64,000 nucleotides of DNA from Triticum aestivum (lineage: Eukaryota; Streptophyta; Magnoliopsida; Poales; Poaceae): NCBI RefSeq assembly GCF_018294505.1, contig NC_057797.1:124997116-125061115 (forward strand). Direction: 5' to 3'. Under the pieces are notes generated by a model. It saw only the letters and a list, made by a program, of their open reading frames with translations. It was not told the DNA's origin and did no database searches. The position numbers and the translations under genes were made by a program. Below are positions 55,501-64,000 of this stretch, one piece after another. Each line of letters starts with the position of its first letter. Position 1 is the stretch's first letter.

Positions 55501-56554
55501 TATACAGACTTTTGGAGAAGCCTGTATTTACAAGAAAGTGAGTGGGAGCTCTGTAGCATTTCTGATATTATATGTGGATGACATATTACTAATTGGAAAT
55601 GATATAGAATTTCTGGATAGCATAAAGGGATACTTGAATAAGAGTTTTTCAATGAAAGACCTCGGTGAAGCTGCTTACATATTAGGCATTAAGATCTATA
55701 GAGATAGATCAAGACGCTTAATTGGACTTTCACAAAGCACATACCTTGACAAAGTTTTGAAGAAGTTCAAAATGGATCAAGCAAAGAAAGGGTTCTTGCC
55801 TGTGTTACAAGGTGTGAAGTTGAGTCAGACTCAATGCCCGACCACTGCAGAAGATAGAGAGAAAATGAAAGATGTTCCCTATGCTTCAGCCATAGGCTCT
55901 ATCATGTATGCAATGCTGTGTACCAGACCTGATGTGTGCCTTGCTATAAGTCTAGCAGGGAGGTACCAAAGTAATCCAGGAGTGGATCACTGGACAGCGG
56001 TCAAGAACATCCTGAAATACCTGAAAAGGACTAAGGATATGTTTCTCGTTTATGGAGGTGACAAAGAGCTAATCGTAAATGGTTACGTCGATGCGAGCTT
56101 TGACACTGATCCGGACGATTCTAAATCGCAAACTGGATACGTATTTACATTAAACGGTGGAGCTGTCAGTTGGTGCAGTTCTAAACAAAGCGTCGTGGCG
56201 GGATCTACGTGTGAAGCAGAATACATAGCTGCTTCGGAAGCAGCAAATGAAGGAGTCTGGATGAAGGAGTTCATATCCGATCTAGGTGTCATACCTAGTG
56301 CATCGGGTCCAATGAAAATCTTTTGTGACAATACTGGTGCAATTGCCTTGGCAAAGGAATCCAGATTTCACAAGAGAACCAAGCACATCAAGAGACGCTT
56401 CAATTCCATCCGGGATCTAGTCCAGGTGGGAGACATAGAGATTTGCAAGATACATACGGATCTGAATGTAGCAGACCCGTTGACTAAGCCTCTTCCACGA
56501 GCAAAACATGATCAGCACCAAGGCTCCATGGGTGTTAGAATCATTACTGTATAA
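52568..56554 (+). CDS. Angela gag-pol polyprotein, intact
   Basis: One uninterrupted frame of 1328 codons starts at ATG 52568 (MARAVVPLNFNAFL). Domains in order: gag (about 1-245) with a Lys-rich segment, a CCHC zinc knuckle CFYCKQTGHWKRNC (about 253-266), retropepsin-like protease with WVFDTGSVANIC (about 300-312), integrase with an HHCC zinc domain (HCRLGHIG...CEPCLMGK, about 441-485) and a D,D,E core (IIHTDVCGPM, FTDDLSRYG, NGVSERRNRT, about 498-605), RT (KARLVAKGF, MDVKTAFLNG, YVDDILL at about 1001) and RNase H (GYVDASF, CEAEYIAAS, HKRTKHIKRR, about 1168-1300). The order protease-integrase-RT-RNase H defines Ty1-copia. All catalytic residues I can name are present, so the element may still be competent. 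Expression would come from the 5' LTR TATA box; gag is made from the same frame, presumably by processing or splicing. Confidence 0.95.
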   Translation: MARAVVPLNFNAFLEKAKLKDDGSNYTDWVRNLRIILIAAQKNYVLEAPLGARPAAGATPDVMNVWQSKADDYSIVQCAMLYGLESGLQRRFERHGAYEMFQELKLIFQANARIERYEVSNKFYSCKMEENSSVSEHILKMSGYNNHLIQLGVNLPDDCVIDRILQSLPPSYKSFVMNYNMQGMNKTIPELFAMLKAAEVEIKKEHQVLMVNKTTSFKKKGKGKKKGNFKKNSKQVAAQEKKPKPGPKPETECFYCKQTGHWKRNCLKYLADKKDGKVNKGICDIHVIDVYLTNARSSTWVFDTGSVANICNSKQGLRIKRRLAKDEVTMRVGNGSKVDVIAVGTLPLHLPSGLILDLNNCYLVPALSMNIISGSCLMRDGYSFKSENNGCSIYMSNIFYGHAPLKSGLFLLNLDSSDTHIHSVETKRCRVDNDSATYLWHCRLGHIGIKRMKKLHTDGLLEPLDYESLGTCEPCLMGKMTKTPFSGTMERATDLLEIIHTDVCGPMNVEARGGYRYFLTFTDDLSRYGYIYLMKHKSETFEKFKEFQSEVENHRNKKIKFLRSDRGGEYLSYEFGVHLKQCGIVSQLTPPGTPQRNGVSERRNRTLLDMVRSMMSLTDLPLLFWGYALETAAFTLNRAPSKSVETTPYELWFGKKPKLSFLKVWGCDAYVKKLQPDKLEPKSEKCVFIGYPKETIGYTFYHRSEGKTFVAKFGNFLEKEFLSKEVSGRKVELDEVTVPTPLLESSTSQKSVSVTPTPISEEANDNDHETSEQDTTEPRRSTRVRSAPEWYGNPVLEVMLLDHDEPTNYEEAMVSPDSAKWLEAMKSEMGSMYENKVWTLVDLPNDRQAIENKWIFKKKTDADGNITVYKARLVAKGFRQVQGIDYDETFSPVAMLKSVRIMLAIAAFYDYEIWQMDVKTAFLNGFLEEELYMMQPEGFVDPKGANKVCKLQRSIYGLVQASRSWNKRFDSVIKAFGFIQTFGEACIYKKVSGSSVAFLILYVDDILLIGNDIEFLDSIKGYLNKSFSMKDLGEAAYILGIKIYRDRSRRLIGLSQSTYLDKVLKKFKMDQAKKGFLPVLQGVKLSQTQCPTTAEDREKMKDVPYASAIGSIMYAMLCTRPDVCLAISLAGRYQSNPGVDHWTAVKNILKYLKRTKDMFLVYGGDKELIVNGYVDASFDTDPDDSKSQTGYVFTLNGGAVSWCSSKQSVVAGSTCEAEYIAASEAANEGVWMKEFISDLGVIPSASGPMKIFCDNTGAIALAKESRFHKRTKHIKRRFNSIRDLVQVGDIEICKIHTDLNVADPLTKPLPRAKHDQHQGSMGVRIITV

Positions 56555-56587
56555 TCTAGATTATTGACTCTAGTGCAAGTGGGAGAC

Positions 56588-58333
56588 TGAAGGAAATATG
56601 CCCTAGAGGCAATAATAAAGTTATTATTTATTTCCTTATATCATGATAAATGTTTATTATTCATGCTAGAATTGTATTAACCGGAAACATAATACATGTG
56701 TGAATACATAGACAAACAGAGTGTCACTAGTATGCCTCTACTAGACTAGCTCGTTAATCAAAGATGGTTATGTTTCCTAACCATGGACAAAGAGTTGTTA
56801 TTTGATTAACGGGATCACATCATTAGGTGAATGATCGGATTGACATGACCCATTCCATTAGCTTAGCACCCGATCGTTTAGTATGTTGCTATTGCTTTCT
56901 TCATGACTTATACATGTTCCTATGACTATGAGATTATGCAACTCCCGTTTACCGGAGGAACACTTTGTGTGCTACCAAACGTCACAACGTAACTGGGTGA
57001 TTATAAAGGTGCTCTACAGGTGTCTCCAAAGGTACATGTTGGGTTGGCGTATTTCGAGATTAGGATTTGTCACTCCGATTGTCGGAGAGGTATCTCTGGG
57101 CCCTCTCGGTAATACACATCACATAAGCCTTGCAAGCATTGCAACTAATGAGTTAGTTGTGAGATGATGTATTACGGAACGAGTAAAGAGACTTGCCGGT
57201 AACGAGATTGAACTAGGTATTAAGATACCAACGATCGAATCTCGGGCAAGTAACATACCGATGACATAGGGAACAATGTATGTTGTTATGCGGTCTGACC
57301 GATAAAGATCTTCGTAGAATATGTAGGAGCCAATATGAGCATCCAGGTTCCGCTATTGGTTATTGACCGGAGACGTGTCTCGGTCATGTCTACATTGTTC
57401 TCGAACCCGTAGGGTCCGCACGCTTAAGGTTTCGATGACAGTTATATTATGAGTTTATGAGTTTTGATGTACCGAAGGAGTTCGGAGTCCCGGATGGGAT
57501 CAGGGACAAGACGAGGAGTCCCGAAATGGTCGAGACATAAAGATTGATATATTGGAAGCCTATATTTGGATATCGGAAGTGTTCCGGGTGAAATCGGGAT
57601 TTTACCGGAGTACCGGGAGGTTACCGGAACCCCCCGGGAGGTATATGGGCCTTAGTGGGCCTTAGTGGAAGAGAGGAGAGGTGGCCAGGGCTGGGCCGCG
57701 CGCCCCTCCCCCCCTAGTCCGAATAGGACAAGGAGAGGGGGGGCGGCGCCCCCCCCCCCTTCCTTCTCTCTCTCCTCTTTCCCCCCTCCCGAATCCTATT
57801 CCAACTAGGAAAGGGGGGGAATCCTACTCCCGGAGGGAGTAGGACTCCTCCTGGCGCGCCCTCTCCTAGCCGGCCGCACCCCCCCCCTTTGATCCTTTAT
57901 ATACGGAGGCAGAGGGCACCCCTAGAGACACAAGTTGATCCACGTGATCATATTCTTAGCCGTGTGCGGTGCCCCCTTCCACCATAGTCCTCGATAATAT
58001 TGTAGCGGTGCTTATGTGAAGCCCTGCGACGGTAGTACATCAAGATCGTCACCACGCCATCGTGCTGACGGAACTCTTCCCCGACACTTTGCTGGATCGG
58101 AGTCCGGGGATCGTCATCGAGCTGAAGGTGTGCTAGAACTCGGAGGTGTCGTAGTTTCGGTGCTTGATCGGTCGGGCCGTGAAGACGTACGACTACATCA
58201 ACCACGTTGTGCTAACGCTTCCGTTGTCGATCTACAAGGGTACGTAGATCACACTCTCCCCTCTCGTTGCTATGCATCACCATGATCTTGCGTGTGCGTA
58301 GGAAATTTTTTGAAATTACTACGTTACCCAACA
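56588..58333 (+). repeat. 3' LTR of complete Angela (1746 bp)
   Basis: It follows the purine tract AAGTGGGAGAC (56577-56587). It is nearly identical to the 5' LTR; the length difference lies in poly-G/poly-C runs near 57740-57760 and 57890. The TSD CATCT follows. Confidence 0.93.
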
Positions 58334-58434
58334 CATCTTACTTGAGGGAAATTTTCTACTGTCGTACAAAACTTCGCGCTTGGAGGCCCAACACGAGTCT
58401 ACAAGAAGAAGGTTGGGTGGTAGACATCAATGAC

Positions 58435-59720
58435 CTAAATGGCAGTGCCAAAAAATATGTTGCACTATCATTATCAACTTTGAATCTTTTGGCATCAATA
58501 TTATGAATATGTGTATCACTACGATCGAGATTCAATAAACCATTCACATTGGGTGTATGACCATAGAAGGTTTTATTCATGTAAACAGAACAACAATTAT
58601 TCTCTGACTTAAATGAATAAACGTATTGCAATAAACATGATCTAATCATACTCATGCTCAACGATAACACCAAATAACATTTACTTAGGTTCAACACTAA
58701 TCCCGAAGGTAGAGGGAGTGTGTGATGGTGATTGTATCAACCTTGGAATCATTTCTAACACACGTTGTCACCTCGCCCTTAACTAGTCTCTGTTTATTCT
58801 GCAACTCCTGTTTTGAGTTACTAATCTTAGCAACTGAACCGATATCAGATACCCAGGGGCTACTATTAATACTAGTAAGGAACACATCAATAACATGTTT
58901 ATCAAATATACTTTTGTTCACTTTGTCATTTTTCTTATCCGCCAAGTATTTGGGGCAGTTCCATTTCCAGTGACCATTTCCTTTGCAGTAGAGGCACTTA
59001 GTTTCAGGCTTGGGTCCAGCTTTGGGCTTCTTCATTGGAGCGGCAACTTTCTTGCCATTCTTCTTGAAGTTCCCTCTCTTTCCCTTGCCCTTTTTCTTGA
59101 AACTAGTGGTCTTGTTAAACATCAACACTTGATGCTCTTTCTTGATTTCTACCATCACCGATTTCAGCATCGCGAAGAGCTCGGGAATCATTTTCGTCAT
59201 CCCTTGCATATTATAGTTCATCACAAAATTCTAGTAGCTTGGTGATAGTGACTACAGAACTTTGTCAATCACTATTTTATCTAGAAGATTAACTCCCACT
59301 TGATTCAAGCGATTGTAGTGCCCAGTCATTCTAAGCACATGCTCACTGGTTGAGCTATTCTCCTCCATCTTATAGGCAAAGTACTTGTCAGAGGTCTCAT
59401 AACTCTTGACACAGGCATGAATCTGAAATACCAATTTTTAGCTCTTGGAACATCTCATATGCTCTGTGGCGTTCAAAATGTTTTTGAATTCCCGGTTCTA
59501 AGTCGTAAAGCATGGCGCACTAAACTATCAAGTAGTCGTCATATGGAGCATGCAAAACGTTCATTACGTCTGCATCTGCTCCTGCAACAGGTTTATCACC
59601 GAGCGGTGCATCAAGGACATAATTCTTCTGTGCAGCAATGAGGATGATCCTTAGATCACAGACCCAGTCTGCATCATTGCTACTATCATCTTTCAACTTA
59701 ACTTTCTCTAGGAACATATC
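58435..59720 (-). pseudogene. Copia element C gag-protease fragment
   Basis: On the minus strand from about 59717: gag N-terminus (FLEKVKLKDDSSNDADWV, LRIILIAAQKNYVLDAPLG), gag core (YKMEENSSTSEHVLRM, NYNMQGMTKMIPELFAMLK), zinc knuckle (CLYCKGNGHWKWNC, CCHC retained), protease (PWVSDIGSVAKIS, in which the catalytic DTG has become DIG) and part of the pre-integrase region (RSDTHIHNIDAKR, DNDSATYF). Frameshifts occur near 59450, 59240 and 58700. It continues across element E into 42577. It matches the intact Angela gag but is much more diverged. Confidence 0.87.
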
Positions 59721-60984
59721 AAAAAAATAGGAGCTATATCGCGAGCTATTGATCTACAACATAGATATGCAAAACTATCAAGACTAAGTTCATGATAATT
59801 TAAGTTCAATTAATCAAATTACTTAAGAACTCCCACTTAAATAGACATCCATCAAGTCATCTAAGTTATACGTGATCCAAATCAACTAACCTATGTCTGA
59901 TCATCACGTGAGATAGGGTAGTCATCAATGGTGAACATCTCTATGTTGATCATATCTACTATATGATTCACGTTCGACCTTTCGGTCTCCAGTGTTTCGA
60001 GGCCATGTCTGTACATGCTAGGCTCGTCAAGTTTAACCCAAGTATTCCGCATGTGCAAAACTGTCTTGCACCCGTTGTATGTGAACGTAGAGTCTATCAC
60101 ACCCGATCATCACGTGGTGTCTCAACACGACGAACTGTAGCAACAGTGCATACTCAGGGAGAACACTTTTACCTTGAAATTTAGTGAAAGGGTCATCTTA
60201 TAATGCTACAGCCGTACTAAGCAAAATAAGATGCATAAAAAGATAAACATCACATGCAATCAAAATATGTGACATGATATGGCCATTATCATCTTGTGCT
60301 TTGATCTCCATCTCCAAAGCATCTTCATGATCTCCATCGTCACCGGCTCGACACCTTGATCTCCATCATAGCGTCGTGGTTGTCTCGCCAACTATTGCTT
60401 CTAAAACTATGGCTAACGCATAGTGATAAAGTAAAGCAATTACATGGCGTTTGCATTTCATACAATAAAGAGACAACCATAAGACTCCTGTCGGTTCTCA
60501 AATATCTTAAAAACATGATCATCTCATACAATAACATTTATCACATCATGTCTTGACCATATCACATCACAACATGCTTTGCAAAAACAAGTTAGACATC
60601 CTCTACTTTTTTGTTGCAAGTTTTACGTGGCTCCTACGAGCTTCTATCAAGAACCGTTCTTACCTACGCATAAAACCACAATGGTGTTTCATCAAGTTTG
60701 CTGTTTTAACCTTCTTCAAGGACTAGCCGCAGTCAAATTCGATTCAACTAAAGTAGGAGAAACAGACCCCCGTCAGCCACCTTTATGCAAAACTAGTTGC
60801 ATGTCTGTCGGTGGAACCGGTCTCATGTGCGTGGGCATGTAAGGTTGGTCCGGGTTGCTTCATCCCACAATACCCCGAATCAAAATAAGACATTGGTGGT
60901 AAGCAGTATGACTATCACCGCCCACAACTCTTTGTGTTCTACTCGTGCATATCATCTACGCATAGACCTGGCTCATGATGCCAC
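59721..60984 (-). other. Copia element C leader and primer-binding site
   Basis: Untranslated leader between gag and the 5' LTR, homologous in reverse to 51335-52567. The primer-binding site on the minus strand is TGGCATCATGAGCC, a decayed form of the Angela site, immediately beside the LTR. No gene is seen. Confidence 0.78.
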
Positions 60985-62666
60985 TGTTGGGAAACGTTGC
61001 ATGGAAAACAAAAAAATTCTATGCACGCGCAATGATCTATCCATGGAGATGCATAGCAACGAGGGGGAGAGTATGTCTACGTACCCTCGTAGACCGAAAG
61101 CGGAAGCGTTTGACAACGCGGTTGATGTAGTCGAACTTCTTCTAGCTTCGACCGATCAAGTACGAACGTACGTCACCTCCGAGTTCTACAGATGTTCATC
61201 TTGGTGACGTCCCTCGCCTTCTTGGTCCAACAAGGTGCCGAGGTAGTAGATGAATTCCGTCAGCACGATGGCGTGGTGACTGTGATGGTGAAGTGATTCT
61301 CGTAGGGCTTCGCCTAAATAACGCGAAAATATGGCCGGGGTGTAAACCGTGGAGGGGGGCGCACACGGCTAACAATTGATGTTGTGTGTTCTAGGCGCCC
61401 CCATACCCACATATATATAGGTGGGAGGGGAGGGGAGGTAGCCAGGGGGCGCCCCAAGTAGCATCCGAATCCTACTTGGGGTTTCCCCAAGTGGCGCCCC
61501 CTTCCTTATTTTACCACGGAAGAAAGGGAATGGGGAAGAGAGAAAGGCACACCAGCCCACAAGGGGTGGCACCCCCCCCTATGGCATGTGCTCCCCTCTC
61601 ATGGCCCATATATTCCCCCGGGGGTCCGATAACCCCTTCGGTACTCTGATAAATACCCGATACACTCCGGAACACTTCTGGTGTCCGAATACTATCATCC
61701 TATATATCAATCTTTACCTCTCAACCATTTCGAGACTCCTCGTCATGTCCGTGATCTTATCTGTAACTCCAAACAACATTCGGTCACCAAATCACATAAC
61801 TCATATAATACGATATCGTCATCGAACGTTAAGCGTGCGGACCCTACGGCTTCGAGAAATATGTAGACATGACCGAGACATCTCTACGGTCAATAACCAA
61901 TAGCGGAACCTGGATGCTCATATTGGCTCCTACATATTCTACGAATATATTTATCGGTCAAACTGTTATTACAACATACGTTATTCCCTTTGTCTATCGG
62001 TATGTTACTTGCCCAAGATTCAATCGTCGGTATCTGCATACCTAGATCAATCTCGTTACCGACAAGTCTATTTACTCATTCCGTAATACATCACCTCATG
62101 ACTAACTCCTTAGTAGTTTGCTTGCAAGCTTATGATGTGTATTACCGAAAAGGCCCAGAGATACCTCTCCGATACTCGGAGTGACAAATCCTAATCTCGA
62201 TCTATGCCAACTCAACAAACACCTTCAGAGATACCTGTAGAGCATCTTTATGATCACCCAGTTACGTTGTGACGTTTGATAGCACACAAGGCATTCCTCT
62301 GGTATTCGGGAGTGGCATAATCTCATAGTCGAAGGAATATGTATTTGACATGAAGAAATCAATAGCAATAAATTGAACGATCATTATGTAAGCTAACGGA
62401 TGGGTCTTGTCCATCACATCATTCTCCTAATGATGTGATCTCGTTATCAAATGACAACTCATGTCCATGGTCAGGAAACCTTAACCATCTTTCATCAACG
62501 AGCTAGTCAAGTAGAGGCTCACTAGGGACACAGTGTTTGTCTATGTATTCACACATGTATTTAGGTTTCCGATCAATACAATTCTAGCATGAATAATAAA
62601 CATTTATCATGAATAAGGAAATATAAAATAACAACTTTATTATTGCCTCTAGGGCATATTTCCTTC
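60985..62666 (-). repeat. 5' LTR of copia element C (1682 bp)
   Basis: On the plus strand it runs TGTTGGGAAACG...TTTCCTTCA, so the LTR reads TGAAGGAAATATG...CCAACA on minus. It is strongly diverged from the complete Angela LTRs, so it is old. The outer flank CACAT (62667-62671) pairs with 25868-25872. A TATATATA-type box lies near 61410-61422. Confidence 0.88.
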
Positions 62667-62729
62667 ACACATCTCTTTCAATTGTCCATGTTACATGTCT
62701 TGCTACGTTCGATATCTCATTCACTTGTA

Positions 62730-63411
62730 TAAGGATGGCAATTTTATCCATGGACATAGATATCCATGGATATACGATCCGAATGGATAGGGTTTGGATA
62801 TGCTTTTGTGTCCATGGGTGGCGCCCAAACCCGACCCGGTTGTTCGTGGGTAGGGCATGGATATAATCTTGTACCCATGGATATACCCAAACCCGACCCG
62901 ATAGTATGACTTAATGGGAAAAAATCTTCCATCCCTGCCCCACGTTCACATGTCCCACGATAATTTTACACTTTTTTATCTAAACTATGCATAAAAAATC
63001 ACACAATCCCCATCGTAACTTTTATAAGTTAACAGTCAATCCCCTCTGTAACATACGCCAACACCCCTTCCCTTATTTTTATCTCCTTAAATGACTCATC
63101 ATTCTCATCTGTTAGAAAAATACTAAATGATCTTAGGTTGTTACTGGATGTTGATTTACCATAAGTGAAGCCTAGCCTGCCACGAGGTGAAGAATGAAAA
63201 AGTTTATGTTAATATTGTGTTAAGTTTTATTTACATGTCTAGAGAGGACCCAATGGATATCCAGTGGATATGGATATCCATCGGATTTGGACATGGACAA
63301 CATTTTTCACCCATGGATTTTTTCATGGGCGGGTAAAGACTGTCTTCATGGATATGGATATGGATTTGATCTTGTTCAACCCGATCCAAACCCGATCCAT
63401 TGCCATCCTTA
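62730..63411. mobile_element. hAT-type MITE, 682 bp
   Basis: Perfect 13-bp inverted ends, TAAGGATGGCAAT...ATTGCCATCCTTA, are flanked by the perfect 8-bp duplication CACTTGTA (62722-62729 and 63412-63419). It has no transposase. Both arms are rich in TGGATATCCATGGATA-like palindromic tracts and AACCCGACCC motifs, so the element can fold into extended hairpins. TSD length and small size fit a non-autonomous hAT element. It lies 11 bp from the 3' splice acceptor of the PMD gene. Confidence 0.92.
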
Positions 63412-63429
63412 CACTTGTACATGTTGCAG

Positions 63430-63860
63430 CGTCAGGGCCAAAGGTTAAGGCGGTTATCGAACCTTGTCGTTTGTCGTGACCCCGAATATGTATCGCCTCA
63501 GCGGTCTAGGTCGGCTACACCATCAGATCCCACTTCTGACCATGGGGCTCCTTTGGAGGAGGATCTAGGTGTGGTCACCCAAGAGGTATGCCAATAGCAC
63601 ATATTCATTTCTTGATGCATTGCTAACTTCATCCTCACACAAGTTCTTTTCCATATCGTGTGTTTTTATAATAGGTTGATGATGAAATGACCTTGGAGAA
63701 CTATCAAGTTCGGCCAGCATACATGTTAAAGCCTAGGGGGTATCAATAAATACACACCCGAAGACTTCACCGAAAAGGCAAGAGGACGGTCGACACCTCG
63801 CGGATGGTGGCCTTGGATCACAACTAAATTCATTTTCTCATTCTATTATTTCACTAGTTC
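63430..63860 (+). pseudogene. Plant mobile domain (PMD) gene, 3' exons
   Basis: An exon at 63430-63585 follows the acceptor ATGTTGCAG (63421-63429) and encodes RLRRLSNLVVCRDPEYVS, a Ser/Thr/Pro-rich linker and EEDLGVVTQE. An intron (63586-63674, GTATGC...TAATAG) is followed by an exon encoding VDDEMTLENYQVRPAYMLKP and a stop at 63747-63749. A +1 shift would extend it into KYTPEDFTEKA up to about 63800, which I take as the original tail. This order matches the C-terminal tail seen after PMD domains. The phase-0 acceptor fits the phase-0 donor at 25865, and both flanks of the intervening DNA reconstruct to a 76-bp intron, so this is the rest of the gene begun at 24856. Confidence 0.7.
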
Positions 63861-64000
63861 GAAAAGCCCCACTTTGGGGAAGCTTCCATAGTCGGGTTTC
63901 TATTTTTTCTATCTCTTTTTGCAACAGTTTGTTCAGTTTTTCTTTTCTTTTTTATGTTTATTTTTTCTTTTTGCAAATGCGTGAATGTTTTTCAATTTTC
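63861..64000. other. Unassigned 3' flank
   Basis: AT-rich, T-run-bearing sequence after the PMD pseudogene. No gene or repeat recognised. Confidence 0.5.

Larger units (their letters stand above)
49597..58333 (+). mobile_element. Complete Angela-type Ty1-copia retrotransposon
   Basis: An 8737-bp element has two full LTRs, a tRNA-Met-type primer-binding site, an intact gag-pol and a polypurine tract, flanked by the perfect duplication CATCT (49592-49596 and 58334-58338). A hand comparison of the LTRs finds roughly 19 substitutions in about 1740 bp plus small indels in C/G runs. At the commonly used 1.3e-8 per site per year that is an insertion around 0.4 million years ago. It is the youngest datable insertion in the window. 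The Angela name is from memory; length and LTR size fit that family. Confidence 0.93.
42578..58429 (+). mobile_element. Non-autonomous LTR retrotransposon E
   Basis: It is flanked by the perfect duplication ATGAC (42573-42577 and 58430-58434). It consists of a 5' LTR (42578-44173), primer-binding site, one ORF, a long non-coding region, the purine tract AAGCTTGGGGATGC and a 3' LTR (47876-49596 plus 58339-58429). Without the Angela insertion the element is about 7.1 kb. No gag, protease, RT or integrase is present, so it must move using another element's proteins. LTR start, purine tract and leader resemble those of Sabrina-like element B and gypsy D. Confidence 0.9.
25873..62666 (-). mobile_element. 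Copia element C (minus strand), split by nested insertions
   Basis: The two outer ends carry the same target duplication CACAT (25868-25872 and 62667-62671), and both outer sequences are the same LTR type in minus orientation. The left end is a 3' LTR fragment (25873-26623). The right end is a full 5' LTR (60985-62666) followed inward by leader, gag-protease (58435-59720) and integrase-RT (41159-42577). Element E splits the coding part. The piece from mid-RT through the U3 half of the 3' LTR is missing and a gypsy/CACTA/hAT block lies in its place. Confidence 0.87.

Noticed and set aside
1..64000. tRNA, rRNA or microRNA genes
   Set aside because: No cloverleaf or rRNA signature was noticed; the GATACCA-type matches are retrotransposon primer-binding sites.

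Overview
This window reads as repeat-dense intergenic DNA from a large-genome grass of the Triticeae (wheat, Aegilops or barley relatives). I recognise Angela/BARE/WIS-type Ty1-copia elements, Triticeae Ty3-gypsy families whose LTRs begin TGATACGTCTCC, a CACTA transposon with the CACTACTGCAGGATGC terminus, and hAT elements. There is no bacterial or organellar gene content and no tRNA, rRNA or CRISPR array. Nearly every base belongs to a transposable element, and most elements are nested. The nesting can be reconstructed from target-site duplications (TSDs) read directly in the sequence.

The only non-LTR 'host' sequence is a broken, multi-exon plant mobile domain (PMD) pseudogene. Its 5' piece is at 24856-25864 and its 3' piece at 63430-63860. 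The two pieces are exons of one gene, separated by what was once a 76-bp intron and is now a 37.6-kb intron filled with transposons.

Left part (1-24855): a minus-strand LTR retrotransposon with a 2.8-kb LTR (1-2913) sits inside an Angela-type copia element (2914-6306). That copia element sits in a minus-strand Sabrina-like gypsy fragment (6307-7335). Two copies of one non-autonomous gypsy family follow, called NG here: copy 1 on plus (7336-13140, 3' end lost) and copy 2 on minus (15357-24803, TSD GCATC, carrying a solo Angela LTR with TSD GATAC). Copy 2 is inserted in the LTR of a plus-strand Sabrina-like element (13141-15356 plus 24804-24855). NG elements encode gag and protease, keep only two splinters of reverse transcriptase, and carry an antisense B3-domain gene in their 3' region. 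Both copies share this structure. It is the most interesting novelty candidate in the window.

Right part (24856-64000): a minus-strand copia element (25873-62666, TSD CACAT) lies in the PMD intron. It has been opened by (a) a block containing a CACTA element with a 6 x 500-bp tandem array and an exonuclease-like gene, a hAT element (TSD ATATAGCT) and a gypsy LTR, and (b) a non-autonomous LTR element 'E' (42578-58429, TSD ATGAC) that encodes a single 298-residue acidic protein of unknown function. E in turn contains an intact, recent Angela element (49597-58333, TSD CATCT) with an uninterrupted 1328-codon gag-pol. A 682-bp hAT-type MITE (TSD CACTTGTA) sits near the 3' end of the same intron.

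Only the Angela gag-pol (52568-56554) and the 298-residue ORF (44361-45257) are open reading frames without visible damage. All other coding features are decayed. Family names (Angela, Sabrina) are from memory of Triticeae repeats and were not checked against a database.
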